The notes under the pieces were generated by a model. That model was not told the DNA's origin. It did no database searches and saw nothing but the letters and a program-made list of their open reading frames with translations. Position numbers and translations under genes: made by a program. 32,500 nt of DNA from Salpingoeca rosetta (taxonomy: Eukaryota > Opisthokonta > Choanoflagellata > Craspedida > Salpingoecidae), in the NCBI RefSeq assembly GCF_000188695.1, contig NW_004754930.1, forward strand, positions 2,297,746 to 2,330,245, in the 5' to 3' direction. Below, one piece after another: positions 23,353 through 32,500 of this stretch (its first letter is position 1; each line of letters opens with the position of its first letter).

Positions 23353-25337
23353 CATCGCATACGCCACTCACACGCACACCGCACTCACACTCACAAAAAC
23401 ACACTCACTGATACGCTCGCACACACACACACACATGCACACGTCCAGGGCGGGAGAGAGGCCGCTGGCTGAGGAGGATGACCAGGACACTGAAGCTGAC
23501 GAGGATGAGGAACGCGCCGTCGAGCACGTGAGCGCACCATCCACAACAACAACCACAACAGCAACCACAACAGCAACCACAACAGCAACCACAACAGCAA
23601 TCACAACAGCAACATCAACAGCTGCTCGGTCCCCACAGCGTCGACCAGCACACAGCACACGCCAAGGGTCCCACGAGCCACTGCAGTTCTGGAAGACACT
23701 CGAGCGCGTGCGTCAGCGTCCGCCAGCTGACGACAGCCAAGCCGCCCTCGCCTTCTCCAACACGGTGTGCGCGCGCGTGTGTATGTGTGCTTGTGCATGT
23801 GTGCTTGTGCTTGTAAGCTTGTATGTGTGCTTGTGTGTGTGTGCTTGTGTGTGCTTGGAATTGCTCTGTGTGTTTGCGCTTGTGTGTGCTTGGAATCGGT
23901 GTGTGTGTGCGTGTGTGTGCGTACGTGTGTGTGTGTGTGAACCTGAATTACTTCTGCACCTCCTCATGCAGCACACACGCACACACGCACACACGCACAC
24001 TCACATACTCACACACACACTCACTCACACACTCACACAGGCGCAGCAGAGGCGGGCGTACTATTCGGCCATGTATGGGAGCAGTAGCAGTGGGAGTGAG
24101 GACGAGGGTGGTGACGGGCATGGCCAGCGAGACAGTCATGTGCAACAAGACGATGACGGCAGCGCGCCTCCTGCGCCCAAACGCGCACGCAAGAGCCGCA
24201 AGCCCGCACGCGGAACCGAGCAAGCCGTACCCACGTCACCACATGGCAGGCACGTGCAGTCGCCCAGAAGAAAGATGAGCACAACGTCCCGTGCTGGCCG
24301 CGCCACCGCCACGTCCACTGCCACTGCCACTGCTGGTGATGGCGATGATCGTGATATGCGCGCAATGGCATCGTCAGCGTCGTCAGCTCTGCGGGCACGC
24401 CACGCCACCCGCAGCGGGAAGACGAATAGGAAGGCACGGGGAGCGTCAGTTGCACCTGTCGCGAAGCGTGGAACTCAGCGTTCCTCACGGCAGCAACGGC
24501 ATGCACGCGCCTACGAAGACGAAGAGCAAGAGGAAGAGGAGGATCATGACGAAGAGTATGATGATGATGGCGAAGAAGAAGGTGATGATGATGATGATGG
24601 TGAGGAACAAGTTGACGATGACGGTGATGTGGACGAAGTTGCACGGCGCGTGGGTAAACGGCGGGACCACCATCACGGTCGAGGCACACGCACACTCGCG
24701 CATACGCGACGATCACGACGGCGACATCATCATCATCATCATCATCATCACCGCCGCGACCAGTCATCACCGTCGCCATCGCCATCGCCATCATCATCAC
24801 GGTCGTCATCGGATGACATGGACGGGTTCCTTGCGTACCATGAGGCGCACAAGACAGGCGGAGCACGTGCAAAGGCAGCGGGGCGAGCCGGCGGCATGGC
24901 GTCATCGCGGCGGGCTCAGCGGCAGCAGCAGCAGCAACAAGACACCGACAGCAGTAGCGGTAGCAGCGATGCTGGCGAGGATGACCACAACGCAATCATG
25001 GGCGCGCGTGTGCGGCGAATGCGTGAGCGGCGCCGCTACGTCGCTGCTGTGACGGCCAAACCCCGGCCCGACCTCCCCTCGTCCCTGCATCAGCTCCCAT
25101 CACCGCAGCCGCACGTCGTGTGGATGCCGGCACAGCACGCGGTGGGGGAGGGTGGGTCGCCGTGGGCGCGGCTGCGGCGAACACAGCTGTCCATCCCGGG
25201 GCCCATCAACCAATTTCTGCGCCCGTACCAGCGGGAGGGGGTGGAGACGATGGCAAAGTGGCTTTTGGATGGGCACGGCGGCGTCCTCGCAGACGACATG
25301 GTGCGTGTATGTGCGTGTGTGTGTGTGTCTGCTTGTG

Positions 25338-25369
<32 letters not shown>

Positions 25370-25719
25370 TGTGCGTGTGTGTGTGTGTGAGGCTGTGTGT
25401 GTGTGTGTGTGTGTGTGTGTGGACACGATTGGAACAGTGGCCATCGACATGTGTTGCGTCATTGGACTGACTTGGAACCGCTATGCACCGCCCTGTTGAC
25501 AGGGTCTTGGAAAGACTGTGCAAGTGATTGCGCTGCTTGCGACGCTGTTGCAGAAGACGTATGATGCCGCCGTTGACGCGATCCCAAAGCTTGCAGGTGA
25601 GTTGGCACCAAATGTGCACTGCGATGCTGCTGTAACATATCTGCTCACGTGCGTATTTAACAAGCACACACTCACGTACATACATCACACACCCATACGC
25701 TCTCTCTCTCTCTCACCGA

Positions 25720-25789
<70 letters not shown>

Positions 25790-27206
25790 CTGTCAGCGCC
25801 TGTGCTGGTGATTTCGCCAAACACGGTGCTTGGGACGTGGCTGGAGGAGCTTGAGCGGTGGGGCCACTTCACCGTCGGCAAATTCCACGGCAGCGGGCGA
25901 ACGCGCGTGCTGGATGCGCTCACGGCTGATGCTGCGGCGTACGACGTGGTGGTGACGACATACACGACCTTCCAGCGCGACGCTGCGGGCCTGGCGCAGG
26001 TGCCGTGGCTGCTGGTGGTGGCGGACGAGGCTCACAAGATACGGTCGCCACGGGCGAAGCTGACGACGGCGATGAAGTCATTCCCCGTCCAACACCGCAT
26101 CGGGCTCACGGGCACTGCTCTTCGCAACGACTTCAAGGAGCTGTGGTGCCTTCTGGACTGGGCCTGGCCAAACGCGCTTGGGCCCTTGTCCCAGTTTCTG
26201 GCAAATGTCGCCACGCCCATCAAGCGAGGGCAGGTCATGAATGGCACGCTGGACGAAATCGAGTTGGCAGAGCAGCGCGGGCGGGAGCTCATTGACAAGA
26301 TGAAGCCTTTCTTCCTGAGACGGTGCGTTGCGTGTTTGTTTGCGTGCTTGTGAGTTTGTGCGTATGTGTGTGTGCGTTTGTTTGTTTGCTTGTGAGTTTG
26401 CGCGTGTTTGTTTGTTTGCTTGTGAGTTTGTGCATGTTTGTATGGATTGCGGCTGCGTATTGACCATCTGCTGTGCTTGTTGCTTGAAACGCATGGTCAT
26501 CATGGTCCACTGTACACGCGTGCAGCACCGAGGTTGTGCTCGCTGGCCAGCTGCCGAAGAAGGAGGATCGTGTCGTCTTCTGCAAGGTGCGTACGTTGCA
26601 TGTGCGTGGTCGTGGTCGTTGGACGTTTTGTCTTGTGCATCGTGTCTGAACTCAAAGCGCGCTGATTCTCGCTTGTGGTTGCATGGCTTTTCCGTTTGGA
26701 TGTGCAGATGACACCGCTGCAGCGAAAGGTCTACGAGAACATTCTTTCGCAGGACGACGTCGTGGTCAGTGGGCATGAGCACATGTGCAAAGGCGCACGG
26801 GTCTGCGTGCCTGGCACTGTTCATGCGTTGCCTAACCCGCGTCCGTTTGCCACAGCATGTCGTCATCTCTCAAGTCCCCACTTTTGCACGCACACACACA
26901 CACACTTGTTTGCAGTACATCACCCAGCGGAACCTGCCGTGTCTGTGCGAGGCGAATCAAGCCCGCGAACGGCAACTGACGCGTTCCCAGTGCTGCTATC
27001 AGCTCACCCGCTACCACAAGCGCGGGGACGTGTGCACTTGTGGCGGCAGCACTGACGATCCAGAGAAGATTCGTCGCTGCCGCAAGTGCCACTGCTCCCA
27101 AGAGGCCATCGCCAGCGGTGTGTGCGTGTATGTGTGTACGTGTGTGCGTGTGTGTGTGTGTACGTGTGTACGTGTGTGCGTGTGTGTGTGTGTGTGTGCG
27201 TGTGTG

Positions 27207-27239
<33 letters not shown>

Positions 27240-28934
27240 ACGTGTGTACGTGTGTGCGTGTGTGTGCCTGTCACCTAGCCCCACCGCAGCGCGCTGATTT
27301 GCGTACAACCCATCCCATTTTCCGCGCCGCCCCCTTGCTCTTCCAACTGGTGCCTCGCGTGGTCACACCACAGGAACCAACGGCTGCATGCCATGGAGCT
27401 ACCTCATCTTCCCTCTTGTTGTTCTCCTGCGCAACGTTGCGAATCACGTCGCTCTTCTCGTTCCGCGCCCGGGCGACGACGAGCTCACCGTCATCAAGGT
27501 CGCACGCGCTCTGAGTGTGTTGTGTGTGTGTGTGAATGTGTGTGTGTGTGTGTTTTTGTGTGTGTATGTGTGTGTGTGTGTGATTGTGTTCAAGATCAGC
27601 GTTCCCGGCTCCGCCATTGCTTTAGTTGGTTTTCTGCAATTCCTCACACGTGGATGCTTCCAACACCGATATGCCCACGCGCCGCACAGAAGGAGCGGGA
27701 CTGTGCTGCCGCCTTTCGAGGCGAGGAGGCGTGGCTGCAGCGCGCGCGGCGAAACGACCCCACCGCCATTGGCGACCCAGAGGTGTCCGGCAAACTCAAA
27801 GTGCTGCTGAAGCTGTTGTCCATTTGGCGCGAGGAAGATGCGCGTGTCCTCCTCTTCTCACACTCCCTCAAACTCCTCGACATTATGATGGTAAGCTGCG
27901 TTTGTGCGTGCGTGTGTGTGTTTGTGTGTGTGTGTGTTTGTGTTTGTGTGTGCTTGTGTTTGTGTGTGTGTGCGTGTGTGTGTGTGTGTGTTTGTGTGTG
28001 TGTGCGTGTGTGTGTGTGTGTCGTGCGTGTTTTGTTTGTTGTGGGGACGCACATGTGCGTGCATTTCATGGGACGTTTCGCTTAACCGCCTCGCACTCAC
28101 ATCGGAATCCTCCCACCTCCCACCACCACAAGGATGTGTTTCGAGGGCGCGGCGTGAGCTATCTTCGCATGGACGGAAACATGCCCACCGAGGAGCGGCA
28201 AGAGGCAATCAATCGCTTCAACGCCGGTACCGTCGACGTGTTTCTCCTCTCCACGAAGACGGCCAACACAGGCATCACCCTCACCCGCGCCAACAAGATT
28301 GTCATCTTTGATCCAAGCTGGAATCCGGCTGAGGACCGCCAGGTGACCACGCCATGGGCGAGAGGTTGAAGAGCAGATGAAGGCAGACGCAGGCGAGCAA
28401 GCGCACTTGTGGCAGGCCCACGCACACACACACACACATACACACACAGACACACAGACACACACACACATACACACGCACACGCACACGCACACGCACA
28501 CGCACGCACGCACAGACACATACACACGCACACGCACACGCACGCACGCACAGACACATACACACACATGAGGTGCCACCCGAGTTCCATGCTTCACACG
28601 CCCTCGTTGTCCGCTGTATTGCGACCGCCACAGGCGGAGCACCGCGCGTGGCGCATTGGACAAAACCAGGACGTGGAGGTGGTGCGGCTCATCTCCTCCG
28701 GCACCATCGAGGAGCTCATGTACGCACGACAACTGTACAAGCAGCAGCTGGCGGCCGTGGCGCTAGAGGGGCGGGCACAGCGCAGGTTCTTTGAGGGTGT
28801 GCAGGGTGACCCGTCCCGCAAGGGCGAACTGTTTGGGCTCGACAACATGTTTGCATCGGAGCTGGACGAGGAGCTGGTGAAGCAGGTCATCCGCCGCCGC
28901 CAGGTGACGTGACGCGGTCGCTTTTGTATGGGTT

Positions 28935-29010
<76 letters not shown>

Positions 29011-30107
29011 GTGTGTGCGTGTGTGTGTGCGTGTGTGTGTGTGCGTGAATGTGTGTCTGTGTATGTGTGTATGTGTATGCGCGTGCGTGTGCTTGTATTT
29101 TGTGTGAATGTGTGTGCGTGTGAATGCGTGTGTGCGCGCGCGTGCGTGTTTCGCTTGTTCCTTGAGGATGTGCGTATGTCTTCCATATCTTTTTGGATTG
29201 TCCCCATGCCCTGATTCATGGTGTCCGTGGTGTGCCTCGCTGCTGCCCCCTCTGTGTGCAGGACGAGCACGGGATGATTGTGGCGCCGTACGAGCTGCTG
29301 ACAGAGCGCGCCGTCGCCCTCCAGCGTCAGTACCAACAGCAGCGGCAGCAACGACAGCAGCAGCAGCGAGCCGAGCAAGCGGGCGATGCCGTGGCCGATG
29401 AGGAGGAAGACATTGAGCTTGACATTGACCAGCTGTTCGTGGACGATGGTGGTCCAACCGCGCCCGCAGCCGCAAATGCCGACGGCCCTGCACAGGTGGC
29501 GGGCGGTGGAGGCGGCGATGCTGATGGGCCAGACAGGGTGGAGCTCCTGCTGCAGCAGTGCGGTGTTTCCTTCATGCACTCCAACGCGCGTGTGCTGGGA
29601 TTGGATGTGCCGCACAACGCGCCCGAAGCACCGCGTCAGGCGGACGGCACACACGCAGGCGATGGTGCTGTGGACAAGGCAAAGAAGCGGCGAAGCCTGC
29701 CCTCGCTAACGGCAGCGGAAGAGCGACAACTGGAACTGGAGACAGCGGTGCAACTCAACCACTTTATGCGGCTCGCAGCCAGGTGTGTGTTTGTTTGCGT
29801 GTGTGTGTGGTGTGTTTTGTTTGTTTGTTTGTTTGTTTGTTTGTTTGTTTGTTTTTTTTTTTTTTTGTTTGTTTGTGTGCACGTGTTTATCTGCGGTCGC
29901 TGAGCACGGATCGGTGCTGCACATGTGACATTATCTGTGCTCACCACGACCATTGCTGTTTCCACCCTCCTGCTCATTGCTGCTTTGTTTCTCAGTCACG
30001 GGTGCGTGAATCTGTTCGAGTTTGCACTGCGCGTGCTCTCGAGCAGCGAAGAGGAGAAGGCGGCAATGCTGGACGCGTTCTACGGATCGCCACCAGCGGC
30101 GGAGTGA
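22975..30107 (+). CDS. ERCC6L2: ERCC6L2-type SNF2 family ATPase with Hebo-like C-terminal region
   Basis: Exons: 22975-23009 (tentative), 23449-23764, 24041-25300, 25503-25596, 25797-26322, 26526-26586, 26708-26764, 26916-27117, 27374-27498, 27690-27890, 28133-28342, 28634-28903, 29262-29782, 29996-30107; 3990 nt, about 1329 aa. DNA-dependent ATPase of the CSB-like group; animal ERCC6L2 acts in DNA-break repair. Helicase motifs: [16 protein letters not shown] (Q), DDMGLGKT (I, about 535-542, split by an intron after DDM), TTYTTF (Ia/II region), DEAH (about 645-648), [10 protein letters not shown] (III), [12 protein letters not shown] (IV), [14 protein letters not shown] (V), [10 protein letters not shown] (VI). 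ERCC6L2 hallmarks: [22 protein letters not shown], a Cys-rich insert (PCLC, QCC, VCTC, RCRKCHC), [20 protein letters not shown] and [10 protein letters not shown], plus [19 protein letters not shown] as in the Hebo region. The N-terminal 500 residues are disordered, acidic and His-rich. No Tudor-like N-terminal domain is evident. An alternative 3' end for the exon ending 27498 is 27516. Confidence 0.93.
23009..23110. repeat. (GT)n followed by a 10-bp CTTGTGTGTG minisatellite
   Basis: About 31 GT units (23009-23070), then four exact copies of the 10-mer (23071-23110), in the first intron of the ERCC6L2-type gene. Confidence 0.95.
23315..23350 (+). repeat. (CAG)12 trinucleotide repeat, intronic or coding
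   Basis: Twelve pure CAG units. The reading frame of the following exon (from 23449) is open upstream through this tract back to an acceptor at 23238, so it may encode poly-Gln in a longer exon; otherwise it is intronic behind a GTCAGT donor at 23260. Confidence 0.9.
25722..25788. repeat. (CA)n microsatellite before the acceptor of the ERCC6L2 APVLVISP exon
   Basis: About 33 units ending 8 bp before the acceptor AG (25795-25796), leaving a very short pyrimidine tract (CTGTCAG). Confidence 0.96.
27118..27268. repeat. (GT)n/(GTAC) tract starting at a donor in the ERCC6L2 gene
   Basis: The donor at 27118 (GTGTGTGCG) is itself the first unit of a 150-bp GT-rich tract with GTAC and GC interruptions. 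Confidence 0.93.
28415..28568. repeat. (CA)n tract with CAGA, TACA and CGCA interruptions in an ERCC6L2 intron
   Basis: Interrupted CA repeat on the acceptor side of the intron 28343-28633, including two copies of a GCACGCACGCACAGACACATACAC-type block (about 28500-28530 and 28540-28565). Confidence 0.93.
28938..29092. repeat. (GT)n microsatellite in an ERCC6L2 intron
   Basis: Pure GT then GTGC-interrupted GT on the donor side of the intron 28904-29261. Confidence 0.95.
29815..29875. repeat. (TTTG)n plus poly-T tract in the last ERCC6L2 intron
   Basis: About nine TTTG units, a 15-base T run (29852-29866), then GTTTGTTTG. Confidence 0.95.
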
Positions 30108-30392
30108 TGGCGATGACAGTGTGGTGTGGCATCATGTTGCGTCATGATCCAAGCAACTGTGTGCTGATTTGCCCTTCCAACCCTTGTTTAATCGACACAA
30201 ACCGATATGAACGAATAAACGAACACACGACCAACAAAACGCGCGAATGAATCTGCAAATCCACACACACACGCGCACACACACACACACACAACCACGC
30301 GCACACAGATACAGACACAACGCCCCTAATCGAAAGAAAATCACACATCAAGCAACAAGTGCATCATCTGGTTGTTGTCAGGCAACCAAAAC

Positions 30393-30428
<36 letters not shown>

Positions 30429-30511
30429 TGCGCGCGCGTGGTTGGTGGCGGTCCAACACCACCCGACCAGTAGCGAGCAAGCAGTGTCCGTCCAATGTCA
30501 AACGGCTCAAA
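30108..30511. other. Convergent intergenic region between ERCC6L2-type and BAZ-like genes
   Basis: Holds the ERCC6L2 3' UTR with its AATAAA, then (CA)n tracts at 30262-30292 and 30391-30424. No gene is recognised and no AATAAA was seen for the minus-strand gene. Confidence 0.5.
30214..30219 (+). terminator. Poly(A) signal AATAAA of the ERCC6L2-type gene
   Basis: Canonical hexamer 107 bp after the TGA stop at 30105-30107. Confidence 0.7.
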
Positions 30512-32393
30512 TCACCTGGCGCGTGACCGCTTGCTGCGCCGCTTCCCAGCAGCGATGCGCCGGCGGCTGCGCGTGGGTGGTGCTTCTTCCTCCTCTTCTA
30601 CTTCTTCCTCCTCCTCTTCGTCATCGTCACCAGAGCTTGAGAGCCGCTTTGAGTTGCGCGTGGATCGCCGAGACGACGACCGCTGCTGTTGCCGCCCGCC
30701 ACGCGACCGCCGCCCGCGCCGCAGCGTCTCTTCCTCCTCTTCCTCTTCTTCTTCTTCCTCTTCCTCTTCTTCTTCTTCCTCTTCCTCATCTTCGTAGTCG
30801 CTGTCATCGTCATTGTCATCTTCCTCCTCCTCATCGCTCTCCTTGAACTCCGAGTCCTCGCCCTCCTCCTCTTCGCTGTGCGATGCAGACCGCTGCCGCC
30901 TCACGCGTCCCTTTGCCCGCCGCCGCGCTGCCGGGCTCTTCAGCGCCTTTGCAAGCGCCTCCGTGTCCACTTCCTCTTCCTCTTCCTCTTCCTCTTCGTC
31001 GTTTTCGTCGCGGGCAGATGCAGATGCGCGGGACGACGAGCGGGCACGAGTGATGCGGCCTGTGCCGGTTTGGTTGCACGCAGGTGGCGTCGTGTGAGGT
31101 TGAAGCACACGGGAGCACACGGGAGCACACGGGAGCACACGAGAGCACGCATGGCTTGGTTTAACGCACAAGAAGTGGTCTGGGAAGACAAGAGGAGTAG
31201 GTGGGGACAGAGAAAACGCGCAGCAAACGCACACTAATGCATGCACACGTGCTCGTGCTGTTGTACTTACGCCAGGCAATTGCGTTGTCGAGAATGCGAA
31301 CGTAGTGATAAATCTGCAGGGCGGGCAGAAGGGGGGGGGGGGTGGAGGCACAGTGTGAGGGCACGTTGGTGATTGTAACGGCCCTGTCATTGTCATTGTC
31401 ATTGTCATTGTCATTGTTGTTGTTGTTGTTGTTCTGTGTTTGTGGCATAGCTTGAAAGGCTTGTGTTGGAAGCATGATGCACAACACGGACGCCATCTCG
31501 TTCGCTTCTCACCTGCGAGATGTTTGCGACCGTTTGCAACGACTGACACCACCACTCGGCAAACGTGTCGATAATTGGCGGCGTGTACACAGCGGCCTTG
31601 TTCTCGTCGGTCGCGGTTGCGCTTGGTGCGTCGTCTCCGTTCTCCTCAATGTCGTGGTTCTCTTTGCTCTGGTCCATTTCTTCGCCAGTAGCATCCGCAG
31701 CAGCAGCAGCAGCAGCAGCAGCGTCAACAAACGGCAGGTCGTCCAGCCCAAGGCTTTCCACCCATTCGCGCGCACGCTCAAGCTCTGGTAGGCAGTTAAG
31801 ACATGCAATTGGTGAATATATGCTGCGCACGTTGCAGGTGCGCGGGCAAGAGACGCAGAAGCATGTCCACATACACGACACAGACAAAACACAAACAGCA
31901 CACACACACACACAGAGCGGCAAACACAACAGGCAAACAACAAAGGCGGGGAGCGCACCTTCTTGTGCGATGAGCTGCTGGTCTGCGTCGAGCTTGTCTG
32001 TGAGGAAGATGAGGACGCCGGCCGCCCGCGATCGCGCGGAGGATGTGCGCAGCGCTTTGCGCGATGTATTGCGCTCAAGCTCAAGCAGCAGCGACACAAA
32101 CTCCTGCGCAAGAAAAAGGAGGGGTGATTGAAAACGGGGGTTGAGCAGATGAAAGTAAAATGAGTGCCGGGGCTTGTCGACGTACACACGAGTGTACCAA
32201 GCAAGTATTGAGCGTGCGGGTGTTCAGACAAGAAAAACACACAGGTGCGCAAGTCCATGCACTCACCCACCCACGCACACGCACACGCACACGCACGCAC
32301 ACACACACACACACATGAACACACGCGCGCATAATGACGCACCTTGGGGGCGGTGGCGGCCTCCACTCGCTCGAGCCAGCTGCTCTCCAAATC
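30512..32393 (-). CDS. 3' part of a BAZ/ACF1/Itc1-like (WSD/WHIM) chromatin protein with acidic tail; 5' end outside window
   Basis: Exons (high to low): 32393-32343, 32103-31959, 31784-31513, 31313-31271, 31059-30512; 352 aa visible, phase-continuous to a TGA at 30512-30514. DLESSWLERVEAATAPK and EFVSLLLELERNTSRKAL look like the helical start of a WSD (WHIM) block. FAEWWCQSLQTVANISQ plus IYHYVRILDNAIAW matches the 'W..SL..~~~SQ...hl..LdrsI.W' pattern that ends this block in BAZ1A/ACF1-type ISWI partners (family match by eye). In animal BAZ proteins a PHD finger and bromodomain follow; here the chain goes straight into RITRARSSSRAS and a long acidic/basic tail with an uninterrupted run of about 20 Glu (about 30729-30787) and a KRRSKRSRAR end. 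Yeast Itc1 also lacks PHD and bromodomain. A poly-Ala run of nine is encoded near 31697-31723. The assignment could be wrong because the diagnostic WAC/DDT part is not visible. Confidence 0.6.
31104..31148. repeat. 10-bp minisatellite AGCACACGGG in an intron of the BAZ-like gene
   Basis: Three exact copies and one variant (AGCACACGAG) in tandem, just upstream (in sense) of the last exon. Confidence 0.9.
31385..31434. repeat. (TGTCAT)n-(TGT)n compound microsatellite in a BAZ-like gene intron
   Basis: About five hexamer units followed by six TGT units, in the intron between the exons ending 31513 and starting 31313. Confidence 0.92.
32104..32342 (-). other. Intron of the BAZ-like gene
   Basis: Sense donor GTGCGTC at 32342 and acceptor GCGCAG ending at 32104. 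Plus-strand (AC)n at about 32270-32314 reads as (GT)n on the donor side, following the common polarity. Confidence 0.7.
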
Positions 32394-32500
32394 CTGTGAC
32401 AGCAGCGCACACATGCATGCATGTGAGTGCATTTGATTGCAACGGCGTGTGAACAGGGCGGGAGCAAGAGACAGCAAAAGGTGTAGTGGCGTGCTAAGTC

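Noticed and set aside
27499..27516. Extending the ERCC6L2 exon by six codons (VARALS) to a GTGTTG donor
   Set aside because: It remains possible and in frame, but the AAG-GTCGCA site at 27499 has the better exon-side consensus. It is noted as an alternative only.
30495..30797. Plus-strand Ser-rich frame (poly-Ser)
   Set aside because: It is the antisense shadow of the poly-Glu coding region of the BAZ-like gene.

Overview
The window is nuclear DNA from an intron-rich, GC-rich eukaryote, probably a unicellular relative of animals. A choanoflagellate such as Salpingoeca or Monosiga is my best guess. The basis is an animal-like gene set (SH2 modules, a RhoGEF, ERCC6L2, OPA3, mitochondrial methylmalonyl-CoA epimerase, a BAZ/ACF1-like protein), 100-400 bp introns with GT-AG ends, and very long (GT)n/(CA)n tracts in most introns. 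The assignment is inference. No bacterial, viral or transposon genes were recognised, and no tRNA, rRNA or CRISPR array.

Seven genes could be modelled. All exons were joined by hand using GT-AG sites and reading phase. From the left: OPA3-like (+, 656-1462, 2 exons); SRP54 (-, 6653-1937, 14 exons, 523 aa); a Dbl-homology RhoGEF with a CRIB-like motif and no recognisable PH domain (+, 7049-13349, 14 exons, about 1087 aa); methylmalonyl-CoA epimerase (+, 13986-15598, 7 exons, 150 aa); a triple-SH2 protein with a long Q/E coiled coil and no catalytic domain (-, 22860-16064, 18 exons, about 941 aa); an ERCC6L2-type SNF2 ATPase (+, 22975-30107, about 1330 aa); and the 3' part of a gene with a BAZ/ACF1/Itc1-like WSD (WHIM) segment and an acidic tail (-, off the right edge to 30512). 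A possible eighth gene starts at 249 and runs off the left edge on the minus strand.

Layout: genes alternate between head-to-head pairs (left-edge candidate/OPA3, SRP54/RhoGEF, SH2/ERCC6L2 with only about 114 bp between start codons) and tail-to-tail pairs (OPA3/SRP54, epimerase/SH2, ERCC6L2/BAZ-like). The RhoGEF and the epimerase are the only tandem neighbours. Functions are unrelated (protein targeting, mitochondrial metabolism, signalling, DNA repair, chromatin), so this is an ordinary eukaryotic neighbourhood and not a pathway cluster.

The two most notable signals are: (1) the order of dinucleotide repeats inside introns, where (GT)n tends to lie toward the donor and (CA)n toward the acceptor in the sense of the host gene, whichever strand it is on, so that the pre-mRNA could fold (GU)n against (AC)n and bring the splice sites together; and (2) the triple-SH2 scaffold, whose domain combination I do not recognise.
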